Shown: in pieces, positions 42,353 through 50,484 of the stretch
How the letters are laid out: each line of letters opens with the position of its first letter
Position numbering within the stretch: position 1 is the stretch's first letter
NCBI GenBank assembly: GCA_023451735.1
Contig: JAEXYH010000071.1
Coordinates: 62,001 to 126,000, forward strand
Reading direction: 5' to 3'
Source of the DNA: Pseudomonadota bacterium
GTDB taxonomy: Bacteria > Pseudomonadota > Alphaproteobacteria > Rhizobiales > Rhizobiaceae
DNA: 64,000 nucleotides
Translations under genes and position numbers: made by a program
Notes under the pieces: generated by a model
Told to the model about the DNA's origin: nothing
Database searches by the model: none
The model's input: the letters and a program-made list of their open reading frames with translations, nothing else

Positions 42353-43171
42353 ATGATCGTCGATGCCCACCAGCATTTCTGGTTGATGAAGGATCGCAAG
42401 GGCGGCTGGCCGCCACCGGAGCTTGCCGCCATTCACCGCGATTTCCTGCCTGCCGATCTGGCGCCTGAACTCGAAGCTGCCGGCGTTGACGGCACGATCC
42501 TCGTGCAATCGCTGCCGAGCGTCGAGGATACTCGCTTCATGCTCGGCCTTGCCGAAGAAAGTGATACCATTCTCGGCGTCGTCGGATGGGTGGACATGAA
42601 AGCCCCGGATGCGCCGGAAGTAATTGCCGACCTCGCGAAAGCGCCGAAGCTGAAAGGCCTGCGGCCGATGCTGCAGGATATTACCGATCCCGGCTGGATC
42701 GACGATCCGGCGCTGGAGCCGGCCGTTGAGGCGATGATGGCGCATCATCTGGTTTTCGATGCGCTGGTGCTGGAACCGCATCTTTCGGCCCTGCATGCCT
42801 TCGCCCGCCGTCATCCCGGCCTGCCGGTCGTCATTGATCATGGCGCCAAGCCACGGATTGCAACTGGGTATTATCGAGACTGGCGGCATGCCATGTTGCG
42901 GCTGGCGGAACTTGACAATGTCTGCTGCAAGCTCTCGGGTTTGGTGACCGAAGCCGGTGGGCAAAAGCCGGAGGCGCTTCGACCTTATATCGAAACAATC
43001 CTCGAACTTTTTGGAACTGAGCGGGTGATCTGGGGCAGCGACTGGCCAGTCGTCAATCTGGCCGGCAGTTATGCCGGATGGATCGCGCAATGTCGCGAAA
43101 TCGTGCCGGCGGCGGATCACTATGCGGTGTTCGGCGGCAATGCGCAGCGCTTCTATCGCTTGAGAGGATGA
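42353..43171 (+). CDS. Amidohydrolase_2 family lactonase, probable L-fuconolactonase
   Basis: 272 aa from ATG 42353. Amidohydrolase_2 signature MIVDAHQHFWL at the N-terminus, VIDHGAKPRI in the middle, and the C-terminal metal Asp in VIWGSDWPVVNLAG. The family includes L-fucono-1,5-lactonase and related sugar lactonases of the cog3618 group. Inferred reaction: L-fuconolactone to L-fuconate. It sits 4 nt behind the dehydrogenase and next to the mutarotase gene. Confidence 0.88.
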   Translation: MIVDAHQHFWLMKDRKGGWPPPELAAIHRDFLPADLAPELEAAGVDGTILVQSLPSVEDTRFMLGLAEESDTILGVVGWVDMKAPDAPEVIADLAKAPKLKGLRPMLQDITDPGWIDDPALEPAVEAMMAHHLVFDALVLEPHLSALHAFARRHPGLPVVIDHGAKPRIATGYYRDWRHAMLRLAELDNVCCKLSGLVTEAGGQKPEALRPYIETILELFGTERVIWGSDWPVVNLAGSYAGWIAQCREIVPAADHYAVFGGNAQRFYRLRG

Positions 43172-43173
43172 CC

Positions 43174-43503
43174 ATGCAGAGAATGGGAATGGTGATCGGT
43201 CTGGAGCCCGACAAGGTCGAGGAATACAAGGCGCTGCATGCGGCCGTCTGGCCCGAGATACTTGATCTCATATCGCGCTGCAATATCTCCAACTACTCGA
43301 TATTCCTGCGTGAGCCAGAGAACCTGCTGTTCGGTTACTGGGAATATCATGGTGCTGATTTTGCTGCTGATATGGCGAAAATGGCGGCAGCTGAGAAGAA
43401 CCGGGAATGGTGGTCGTACTGTATTCCCTGCCAAAGGCCTTTCGCAACGCGAAAGGATGGGGAATGGTGGGCATCGATGGATGAGGTGTTCCATCTGGAC
43501 TGA
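43174..43503 (+). CDS. L-rhamnose mutarotase-type (RhaM) sugar mutarotase
   Basis: 109 aa. ATG 43174 chosen because GAGAGG then lies 6 nt upstream; ATG 43168 would overlap the lactonase stop but abut its ribosome-binding site. RhaM family marks: RMGMVIGLEPDKVEEYKALH (start), VWPEILDLISRCNISNYSIF and the aromatic WEYHG. Interconverts alpha and beta pyranose anomers. In a fucose operon a FucU-type mutarotase might be expected, but this is the unrelated RhaM fold. It probably feeds the right anomer to the dehydrogenase. Confidence 0.88.
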   Translation: MQRMGMVIGLEPDKVEEYKALHAAVWPEILDLISRCNISNYSIFLREPENLLFGYWEYHGADFAADMAKMAAAEKNREWWSYCIPCQRPFATRKDGEWWASMDEVFHLD

Positions 43504-43515
43504 AAGGGAGAAGAC

Positions 43516-44250
43516 ATGACAGGTAAGCTAGGAGGCAAGGTGGTCGTGGTGACCGCTGCCGGTCAGGGAATAGGGCGGGCCAGCGCTCTGGCCTATGCCG
43601 CCACCGGTGCCAAGGTCTGGGCGACCGATATCAATGAGGAAGCGCTTTCGACGCTCAACGGCGAAGCCGATATCGAAACGGCAAAGCTGGATGTTCTCGA
43701 CAGCGCTTCGGTGACGGCATTCTTTGAACGTATCGGCGCTGTCGATGTGCTGTTCAACTGCGCCGGTGTCGTGCATGGCGGCTCGGTGCTGGAGATGACG
43801 GACAAGGATCTGGATTTCGCCTTCGATCTCAATGTTCGCGCCATGGTGCGCACGATCAAGGCAGTGCTGCCGGGCATGCTGGAGCGTGGCGACGGGGCAA
43901 TCATCAACATGGCCTCGATCGCGTCCAGCTCCAAGGGTGTGCCGAACCGTTGCGCTTATGGCACGACGAAGGCTGCCGTCATCGGGCTGACCAAGGCTGT
44001 TGCTGCCGATTACGTGACGCGCGGCATCCGCTGCAATGCGATCTGCCCCGGCACAGTCGAAAGCCCCTCGCTTGAGCAACGCATGCGTGCCCAGGGCAAT
44101 TACGAGGAGGCGCGTGCAGCCTTCATCGCGCGTCAGCCGATGGGACGTCTTGGCAGCCCTGAAGAAATCGCGGAACTGGCGGTCTATCTCGCTGGCGCTA
44201 CCTACACGACTGGTCAGGCCGTTGGCATTGACGGCGGCTGGTCGATCTGA
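43516..44250 (+). CDS. SDR oxidoreductase, probable 2-keto-3-deoxy-L-fuconate dehydrogenase
   Basis: 244 aa classical SDR. Nucleotide motif TAAGQGIGRA (residues about 11-20), NCAGVVHGG for the NNAG block, catalytic Ser in NMASIASSSKG and YxxxK in CAYGTTKAA, then RCNAICPGTVESPS. ATG 43516 has GGGAG upstream. In the known non-phosphorylative fucose route this NAD-enzyme oxidises 2-keto-3-deoxy-L-fuconate at C4 to the 2,4-diketo acid, which the next gene product cleaves. Confidence 0.88.
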   Translation: MTGKLGGKVVVVTAAGQGIGRASALAYAATGAKVWATDINEEALSTLNGEADIETAKLDVLDSASVTAFFERIGAVDVLFNCAGVVHGGSVLEMTDKDLDFAFDLNVRAMVRTIKAVLPGMLERGDGAIINMASIASSSKGVPNRCAYGTTKAAVIGLTKAVAADYVTRGIRCNAICPGTVESPSLEQRMRAQGNYEEARAAFIARQPMGRLGSPEEIAELAVYLAGATYTTGQAVGIDGGWSI

Positions 44251-44292
44251 GCCATTTTGAAAAGCGAAGTTTGAACTGAAAGGACTATTCCC

Positions 44293-45138
44293 ATGAAATT
44301 CCTGCGTTATGGCGCGTCCGGCGCTGAGAAGCCCGCGATCGTCGATGCCGATGGCAAGATCCGTGATCTTTCCGCACATGTTTCCGATCTTTCGGGTGCG
44401 GCACTCGCCCCGGATGCGCTGGCGAAGCTCGGTGCGATCGATGCGAAAAGCCTGCCGGTTGTGGAAGGTTCTCCGCGTCTTGGCCCCTGCGTTGCCGGCA
44501 CCGGCAAACTCATCTGCATCGGCCTCAACTATTCCGACCACGCCGCCGAAACGAGCGCGACCGTGCCGCCGGAGCCGATCATCTTCATGAAGGCTTCCTC
44601 GGCCATCGTCGGTCCGAATGACGATGTCGTCATTCCCCGCGGCTCCGAAAAGACCGACTGGGAGGTCGAGCTTGGCGTCGTGATCGGCAAGACGGCGAAA
44701 TATGTCTCGGAAGCCGATGCGCTGGATTATGTCGCCGGTTATTGCGTTACCAACGACGTCTCCGAACGCGCCTTCCAGACGGAACGTTCCGGCCAGTGGA
44801 CCAAGGGCAAGTCCTGCGACACGTTTGGTCCGCTCGGTCCCTGGCTGGTGACCAAGGACGAGGTGCCGGATCCGCAGAACCTCGGCATGTGGCTGACGGT
44901 GAACGGCGAGAAGATGCAGGACGGGTCTTCCAAGACCATGGTCTATGGCGTTGCCTTCCTGGTGTCCTACCTGTCGCAGTTCATGTCGCTGCATCCGGGC
45001 GATGTCATTTCCACCGGCACGCCTCCGGGCGTCGGCATGGGCCTGAAGCCGCCGCGTTACCTCAAGGCAGGTGATGTCGTCGAACTCGGCATCGAAGGTC
45101 TCGGCACCCAGAAGCAGACCTTCAAGGCCGATATCTGA
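44293..45138 (+). CDS. Fumarylacetoacetate hydrolase family, probable 2,4-diketo-3-deoxy-L-fuconate hydrolase
   Basis: 281 aa with the FAH C-terminal domain from about residue 70: LICIGLNYSDHAAE, PIIFMKASSAIVGP, the metal Glu pair in DWEVELGVVIG, Asp in VTNDVSERAF, and STGTPPGVGMG. The block GQWTKGKSCDTFGPLGPWL is characteristic of sugar-diketo acid hydrolases. Inferred reaction: 2,4-diketo-3-deoxy-L-fuconate plus water to pyruvate and L-lactate. ATG 44293 with AAAGGA upstream. A strong stem-loop follows at 45147. Confidence 0.88.
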   Translation: MKFLRYGASGAEKPAIVDADGKIRDLSAHVSDLSGAALAPDALAKLGAIDAKSLPVVEGSPRLGPCVAGTGKLICIGLNYSDHAAETSATVPPEPIIFMKASSAIVGPNDDVVIPRGSEKTDWEVELGVVIGKTAKYVSEADALDYVAGYCVTNDVSERAFQTERSGQWTKGKSCDTFGPLGPWLVTKDEVPDPQNLGMWLTVNGEKMQDGSSKTMVYGVAFLVSYLSQFMSLHPGDVISTGTPPGVGMGLKPPRYLKAGDVVELGIEGLGTQKQTFKADI

Positions 45139-45146
45139 GACGATTG

Positions 45147-45180
45147 ATCGGCGCGCCGGTGTGGAGGCTGGCGCGCCGAT
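45147..45180 (+). terminator. Stem-loop between hydrolase and dehydratase genes
   Basis: Perfect 11-bp stem ATCGGCGCGCC / GGCGCGCCGAT with a 12-nt loop, starting 8 nt after the hydrolase stop. Only two T residues follow. It probably modulates read-through into the dehydratase gene. Confidence 0.55.
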
Positions 45181-45216
45181 TTCATGAGAAATAAGCCGGC
45201 AGAGGAGGCCGCAGTC

Positions 45217-46506
45217 ATGACCCGCATCACCAATCTTCGTGTTTTCGACCTGCGCTTCCCGACTTCGGCAAGCCTTGACGGGTCCGATGCGATGAACCCC
45301 GATCCGGATTATTCGGCAGCCTATGTCATTCTCGAAACCGATCGCGACGGGATTCAGGGCCACGGCCTGACATTCACCATCGGGCGTGGCAACGACATCT
45401 GCTGCATGGCGATCGAGGCGATGCGCCATCTGGTCGTCGGCAAGGATCTTTCCGAGATGCGCGCCGCACCTGGGAAATTCTGGCGGCACTTGACCGGCGA
45501 CAGCCAGTTGCGCTGGATCGGGCCGGACAAGGGAGCAATGCATCTGGCGACCGGCGCCGTGGTCAACGCGCTCTGGGATGCGCTCGCCAAGGAGGCGGGC
45601 ATGCCGGTGTGGAAATTCGTTGCCACCATGTCGCCGGAAGAGATCGCCGATATCGTCGATTACCGTTATCTGACGGATGCGCTCACGCGCGACGAGGCGA
45701 TTGATATTTTGCGCAAGGCGGAGGCGGGCAAGGCGGAACGGATCGCCATCCTCGAGAAGGAAGGCTATGCCTGCTATACGACCTCGGCCGGATGGTTGGG
45801 TTACCCGGATGACAAGCTGCGGCGCTTAGCGCAGGAGGCGGTCGATGCCGGGTTCAGCCATGTGAAGATGAAGGTCGGCCGAGATCTGGAAGACGATATC
45901 CGGAGATTGACCATTTGCCGTGAAGTGATCGGGCCGGATCGTTACATGATGATCGACGCCAACCAGGTCTGGGATGTCGACCAGGCGATCGACTGGGTGA
46001 AGGCGCTATCCTTCGCCAAACCTTTCTTCATCGAGGAACCGACCAGCCCGGACGATGTGGCGGGTCACAAGAAAATCCGTGAGGCGATTGCGCCGGTGAA
46101 GGTGGCGACCGGCGAAATGTGCCAGAACCGCATCATGTTCAAGCAGTTCATTGCCGAGGGCGCGATCGACATCGTGCAGATCGATGCCTGCCGCATGGGC
46201 GGGCTGAACGAGGTGTTGGCGGTACTGCTGATCGCGGCGAAATTCGGCAAGGCCGTCTGGCCGCATGCCGGCGGCGTCGGCCTATGCGAATATGTCCAGC
46301 ATCTGTCGATGATCGACTACATCGCCGTTTCGGGCACGAAAGAAGGCAGGGTGATCGAATATGTCGACCATCTGCACGAGCATTTCGTCGATCCCTGCGT
46401 GATCAAAAATGCCGCCTACATGCCGCCATCGCGGCCGGGCTTTTCGATCGAGATGAAGCCGCAGTCGATCGAGGCCTATCAGTTCGGACGGCCGAAAGCT
46501 GCGTGA
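45217..46506 (+). CDS. L-fuconate dehydratase (enolase superfamily)
   Basis: 429 aa from ATG 45217, with GAGGAGG 8 nt upstream; an in-frame start at 45184 is less likely. Fuconate dehydratase marks: base motif in FSHVKMKVGRDLEDD (KxK), metal ligands in MIDANQVWD, FIEEPTSPDD and KVATGEM, and the His of VWPHAGGVGLCEYVQHLSM. N-terminal capping domain starts ITNLRVFDLRFPTSASLDGS. Reaction: L-fuconate to 2-keto-3-deoxy-L-fuconate. It completes the fucose route; last gene of the cluster, followed by a terminator at 46532. Confidence 0.92.
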   Translation: MTRITNLRVFDLRFPTSASLDGSDAMNPDPDYSAAYVILETDRDGIQGHGLTFTIGRGNDICCMAIEAMRHLVVGKDLSEMRAAPGKFWRHLTGDSQLRWIGPDKGAMHLATGAVVNALWDALAKEAGMPVWKFVATMSPEEIADIVDYRYLTDALTRDEAIDILRKAEAGKAERIAILEKEGYACYTTSAGWLGYPDDKLRRLAQEAVDAGFSHVKMKVGRDLEDDIRRLTICREVIGPDRYMMIDANQVWDVDQAIDWVKALSFAKPFFIEEPTSPDDVAGHKKIREAIAPVKVATGEMCQNRIMFKQFIAEGAIDIVQIDACRMGGLNEVLAVLLIAAKFGKAVWPHAGGVGLCEYVQHLSMIDYIAVSGTKEGRVIEYVDHLHEHFVDPCVIKNAAYMPPSRPGFSIEMKPQSIEAYQFGRPKAA

Positions 46507-46531
46507 GGCAGGACATTGAAACAGACATAAG

Positions 46532-46553
46532 AAAGGCACCTTCGGGCGCCTTT
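46532..46553 (+). terminator. Terminator after the fucose operon
   Basis: Stem AAAGGCACC / GGCGCCTTT (8 of 9 paired) with a TTCG tetraloop, 26 nt after the dehydratase stop. A stable tetraloop hairpin at the end of the operon. Confidence 0.65.
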
Positions 46554-46596
46554 CGGATTGCTGACACAGCTGTTTTCGACCAAGGAGCTTTAGCTT

Positions 46597-46713
46597 CCCT
46601 CATTCCTGTGCTTGTCACAGGAATCCAGCCACGGCGCGTCTGCGCCGTGAAAGGAGTCTTCCGGCCCAAGGCCTTGGGCCGCTGGATCCCTGTGACAAGC
46701 ACAGGGATGAGGG
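46597..46713. repeat. Composite palindromic repeat, RIME-like
   Basis: A 33-nt left arm (46597-46629, core CCTGTGCTTGTCACAGG) and a 33-nt right arm (46681-46713) are inverted copies with two mismatches. The 51-nt interior has two hairpins of its own: ACGGCGC-gtct-GCGCCGT (46631-46648) and a perfect 20-bp palindrome centred on AAGGCCTT (46662-46681). Each outer arm is itself a dyad around the TTGTCACA region. The layout matches the mosaic intergenic elements described in rhizobia. Confidence 0.7.
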
Positions 46714-46816
46714 AGAATGTCGTTGACGGCCGTGGCCAAAGCGAACCACGGAATTACTGAGCTGCAAGCCGCGCCAGCAGTCTGAAGGCTGCCTCAGACT
46801 GCTGTATGCAAGTGTC

Positions 46817-47827
46817 TCAAACCTCCAGAATGGCCTTGATCACCCCGGCTTCCGGCTTCGACCATTCGGAAAAGACTCTGACGGCCTCGGAAAGCGGTGC
46901 GCGGTGGGTGTTGAGCGCGCGGGTCGGGACCTTGCCGGCCTCTATCTGGCGTACGACTTCGGCAAAATCGTCCGGCTGGGCATTGCGGCTGGCGATCAGC
47001 GTCGCTTCGCGCTTGTGGAATTCCGGGTCGGAGAAGGTGATCTCCTGCCGCACGACCGAAAGCAGGACATAACGCGCACCATGGGCGAGGAAGTTGAAAC
47101 CGCGCTGCATGGGAATGGCGTTGCCGGTGGCGTCGATGACGACATCGTACCATTCGCCGCCGGTTTGCCGCTCGGCCATCTGTTCGGCGTCGGCATCGGC
47201 GAAGATCGTCAGGTCGGCGCCGAGTTTTTCGACGGCGAAGGTCAGCCGATCCTCGCGTGTATCCATGACGGTCACATGTGCACCGAGGGCCTTGGCGAAG
47301 ATGATCGCCGACATGCCGATCGGGCCTGAACCGGTAACGAGCACGCGGTCTTGCGCCGTGATCGCGCCGCGCTTGACGCCATGGGCGCCGATCGCGAGGA
47401 ACTCGATCATCGCGGCGTCTTCGAGCGGGATATTGCCGGTCGAGATAACGTTGCCTTCCGGGACGCAAAGATATTCGGCCATGCCGCCATCGCTATGGAC
47501 GCCGAGCACGGAAATGTTGCGGCAGGCATTGCTGATGCCGCGGCGGCAGGCCTGGCAGGTGCCGCAGGAGAGATAGGGGACGATATAGACCGGCTCGCCG
47601 GCTTTGAGCCTGCTCCCGGCAGGCGCTTCCTCGACGGTGCCGGACAGTTCGTGGCCCATGACCCGCGGATATTCGAGAAACGGGTGTTTGCCGGCAAAAA
47701 TATGGAAATCGGTGCCGCAGATGCCGACCTGGCGGATGCGGACCTTGACCTCGCCTTCGCCGCGCATCGGTTCGGGGCGGTCCTCCAGCGCGAGGTGGCC
47801 GGGCTCGATGCAGACGAGCGCCTTCAT
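46817..47827 (-). CDS. Zinc-dependent sugar-acid dehydrogenase, candidate L-gulonate/L-galactonate 5-dehydrogenase
   Basis: 336 aa MDR family from ATG 47827, with GGAG 6 nt upstream; the extension to 47950 runs into the UxuB gene. Catalytic zinc: Cys in VGICGTDFH and GHE in VMGHELSG. Structural zinc: four Cys in CGTCQACRRGISNAC. NAD motif VTGSGPIGMSA. Sequence style (PEFHKREATLIASRNAQPDD) is that of RspB/YjjN-type hexonate dehydrogenases. Inferred: oxidises an aldonate at C5 to fructuronate or tagaturonate for UxuB. Last gene of the leftward hexonate operon, 43 nt after uxuB. Confidence 0.85.
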   Translation of the reverse strand: MKALVCIEPGHLALEDRPEPMRGEGEVKVRIRQVGICGTDFHIFAGKHPFLEYPRVMGHELSGTVEEAPAGSRLKAGEPVYIVPYLSCGTCQACRRGISNACRNISVLGVHSDGGMAEYLCVPEGNVISTGNIPLEDAAMIEFLAIGAHGVKRGAITAQDRVLVTGSGPIGMSAIIFAKALGAHVTVMDTREDRLTFAVEKLGADLTIFADADAEQMAERQTGGEWYDVVIDATGNAIPMQRGFNFLAHGARYVLLSVVRQEITFSDPEFHKREATLIASRNAQPDDFAEVVRQIEAGKVPTRALNTHRAPLSEAVRVFSEWSKPEAGVIKAILEV

Positions 47828-47870
47828 GGTGAACTCCTGGGATAATATTGGGGTGTCGATGAGGCCGAAG

Positions 47871-49277
47871 TCAGAGCCATTTGGCGACTTCCGCGTTGAC
47901 GAGGTCGCGCCAGTTGCGGGACTGGGCGAGCAAGGGCGGAATGAGGCCATCGATGGCGATGAGGCTTGCCGTGTAATCCTGCGGGTCGGCTTTCTGTGCG
48001 GCTGCCAGGAGTGCGTCGCGGCGTGGATCGTTGCAGTCCTTGAAACGGATCAGCGCGGCGATCCACAAGCCGACGACACGGGCGAAACTTGCCCCGTCCG
48101 ATCCATTGGCAAGTGCATCCATGGCTGGTGAAAAGATGCGCTGCGGCAGTTTCTGGCTCGAATCCATGGCGATCTGGACGTTGCGGTGGGCGATTGCCCG
48201 GTTACTGAAACGCTCGATCAGCTGGTCCATGTAATGGTCGAGATCGATGCCGGGGACCGGGTCGAGCGTCGCCGCTGCGGCGCGCATATGTTCGCGTGTC
48301 ATCGCCACGAATTCCGGCACGGCCATCACGTCGCGCACGCATTCAAGCTCATTCAACAGGCCGAGATGGGCGATCATCGTGTGCGAGCCGTTAAGCAACC
48401 GCAGCTTCATTTTCTCGTATGGCTCGACATTCTTCACGAACAGCGCACCGCCGGCTTCCCAAGCGGGCCGGCCGGAGACGAATTCGTCTTCGATTACCCA
48501 TTGCATGAAGGGCTCGGTATCGAGGGCGAGCGCATCGTCGATGCCAAGCAGATTTTTGGCGCGAGTTCGGGTGTCGTCGGTTGCGGCGGGGACGATGCGG
48601 TCGACCATGGAGGAGGGGAAGGCGACCTCTTCCTCGATCCATTTTGCCAGTTCAGGATCGCGGCGTGCGGCGATGTCCAGAACCAGACGACGGACGACCT
48701 TGCCGTTCGATGGAAGGTTGTCGCAGCAGAGAATGGTGAAGGGGCGCATGCCCTTGTCACGCCGTGATGAGAGACCGGCGACGAGATAGCCGATTGCGCC
48801 AACCGGGGCGTCGGGATTGGCAAGATCGTTGGCGACGGCAGGATGCGCTTCGTCGAGACCGCCGGTGGACGGATGTAGGCCGTAGGCCTTTTCCGAGACG
48901 GTCAGGGTGACGACATGGATGAAGGGGCTGGCGAGATAGGCGAGGACGCGCTCCCGGTCGGTCGCTGCGCAGAGCCAGTCGACGGTGGCGCCGACGACCT
49001 CGCTCGTATCGCCGTCGCTGTCGCGCACGGTGATCGAATAAAGACCGTCCTGTTTGGCCAATGCTTTGACCGGTTCGGGCGAACGCAGGTTGACGGCGAC
49101 AACGCCCCAAGGGCCGAATTCGCTCTGCAGCGCGCGCTGGGTGTAGATGCCCTGATGCGCGCGGTGGAAGGCGCCGAGGCCGAAATGCAGGATGCCGGGG
49201 CGGAGTTCGGAGCGATCGTAGCCCGGCTGTGCGACGGTTGTTGGGAACTTTGTTTCAGCAGAAAGATGGTTCGTCAT
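47871..49277 (-). CDS. uxuB: Fructuronate reductase / mannitol dehydrogenase family (UxuB)
   Basis: 468 aa, PSLDR family. N-terminal Rossmann part LHFGLGAFHRAHQGIYTQ, then catalytic block KLRLLNGSHTMIAHLG with the conserved Lys, Asn and His. Starts within an ATGA overlap of the mannonate dehydratase gene. Reaction by context: D-fructuronate plus NADH to D-mannonate, the substrate of UxuA. The family also contains mannitol and altronate dehydrogenases; adjacency to uxuA favours fructuronate reductase. Confidence 0.9.
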   Translation of the reverse strand: MTNHLSAETKFPTTVAQPGYDRSELRPGILHFGLGAFHRAHQGIYTQRALQSEFGPWGVVAVNLRSPEPVKALAKQDGLYSITVRDSDGDTSEVVGATVDWLCAATDRERVLAYLASPFIHVVTLTVSEKAYGLHPSTGGLDEAHPAVANDLANPDAPVGAIGYLVAGLSSRRDKGMRPFTILCCDNLPSNGKVVRRLVLDIAARRDPELAKWIEEEVAFPSSMVDRIVPAATDDTRTRAKNLLGIDDALALDTEPFMQWVIEDEFVSGRPAWEAGGALFVKNVEPYEKMKLRLLNGSHTMIAHLGLLNELECVRDVMAVPEFVAMTREHMRAAAATLDPVPGIDLDHYMDQLIERFSNRAIAHRNVQIAMDSSQKLPQRIFSPAMDALANGSDGASFARVVGLWIAALIRFKDCNDPRRDALLAAAQKADPQDYTASLIAIDGLIPPLLAQSRNWRDLVNAEVAKWL

Positions 49278-50473
49278 CGGCCAAGTCCGAACTGGCTGTG
49301 GCTCAATGCCCGTTCGATACCGCGCAGTTCCGCCAGTCCTTTCAGCCGACCGATGGCCGGATACCCGGGCTGAGCACCGCGGAAAAGATCGTCGAGAATT
49401 TCCTGGCCGTGGTCGGGGCGCATGGGGATCTGGTGATCCGCGCGGCCTTCGGCCTTGCGGCGCTTCTCTTCGGTCAGAAGTGCGGCAATAACGGCGACCA
49501 TGTCGGTGCCGCCTTCCAGATGCTCGTCCTCGAAGAAGGAGCAGGGCAGGGTGTCTTCGTCGCGGGTGACGTTGCGCAGATGGACGAAATGGATGCGGTC
49601 GGCAAAGCGGGTGGCGATCTGGGCGAGGTCGTTATCGGCACGGGCGCCGAGCGAACCGGAGCAGAGCGTTACGCCGTTGGCGCGGCTATCGACCTGACTG
49701 AGCATGTGGGCGTAATCGTCTCCGGTCGAGAGGATGCGCGGAAGGCCGAGGAGCGGCCACGGCGGATCGTCCGGATGGGCGCAGATGTTGATGCCGACCC
49801 TTTCGGCGACCGGGGTAACTTCCGAAAGGAAGTCGATTAGATGCGACTGCAGTTTTTTGGCGTCGATGCCCTGGTAGGTGCGCAGTTTTTCGAGCAGCTG
49901 GTCGAGCGTGTAGCCGTCGGCCGAGCCGGGAAGGCCGGCACCGATATTCTTGCCGAGGGCGGTGATGCGGGCGTCATCGAGCGGAGCGAAGCGTCTGGCC
50001 GCTTCTTCCTGCAGCCGTTCAGGATAATCCTGCGCGGCACCGGGACGTTTCAGGATGTGGATGTCGAAGGCGATGAAATCCGTGAGATCGAAGCGCATGG
50101 CCTTGGCGCCGTGTTTCGTTTCCCATCGCAGGTCGGTGCGGGTCCAGTCCAGCACCGGCATGAAGTTGTAGCAGACGGTTTTGATGCCGGAGGCCGAAAG
50201 GCGGCGCAACGTCTCTTGCCAGTTGTTCACATGCTCGCGCCAGTCGCCGGTCTGGGTCTTGATCTCTTCGGAGACGGGAACGCTTTCCACCACATCCCAG
50301 AACAGACCGCCGTCGCGGATCGCCTGATGGCGTTTTTCGATTTCATCGACGGGCCAGACTGCGCCTGTCGGAATATGATGCAGGGCGCTGACAATGCCCT
50401 CGGCGCCTGCCTGGGCTGCATCCCTGACCGTGACCTTGTCGACCGGTCCGAACCATCGCCATGTATGTCGCAT
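49274..50473 (-). CDS. uxuA: Mannonate dehydratase (UxuA)
   Basis: 399 aa. UxuA family start MRHTWRWFGPVDKVTVRDA, then SALHHIPTGAVWP, YNFMPVLDWTRTDLRW and the metal-site region NICAHPDDPPWPLLGLPRI with its Cys/His/Asp ligands. HLRNVTRDED near the C-terminus supplies a further ligand. Reaction: D-mannonate to 2-keto-3-deoxy-D-gluconate. ATG 50473 with AAGGAA upstream, 11 nt after the idonate dehydrogenase gene. This is the central step toward KDG; a KDG kinase and aldolase are not in the window. Confidence 0.95.
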   Translation of the reverse strand: MRHTWRWFGPVDKVTVRDAAQAGAEGIVSALHHIPTGAVWPVDEIEKRHQAIRDGGLFWDVVESVPVSEEIKTQTGDWREHVNNWQETLRRLSASGIKTVCYNFMPVLDWTRTDLRWETKHGAKAMRFDLTDFIAFDIHILKRPGAAQDYPERLQEEAARRFAPLDDARITALGKNIGAGLPGSADGYTLDQLLEKLRTYQGIDAKKLQSHLIDFLSEVTPVAERVGINICAHPDDPPWPLLGLPRILSTGDDYAHMLSQVDSRANGVTLCSGSLGARADNDLAQIATRFADRIHFVHLRNVTRDEDTLPCSFFEDEHLEGGTDMVAVIAALLTEEKRRKAEGRADHQIPMRPDHGQEILDDLFRGAQPGYPAIGRLKGLAELRGIERALSHSQFGLGR

Positions 50474-50484
50474 GTGTTTTCCTT

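Larger units (their letters stand above)
46507..46816. other. Intergenic region with terminator and composite palindromic repeat
   Basis: 310 nt between the convergent fuconate dehydratase and zinc dehydrogenase genes. No protein gene is seen. It contains the stem-loop at 46532-46553 and the large inverted repeat at 46597-46713 described separately. Confidence 0.7.

Noticed and set aside
43528..45543. Very long antisense open frame (about 670 codons) on the minus strand
   Set aside because: It lies opposite the SDR, hydrolase and dehydratase genes, all of which have clear catalytic motifs. It has no ribosome-binding site and its composition is the usual GC-rich antisense image.
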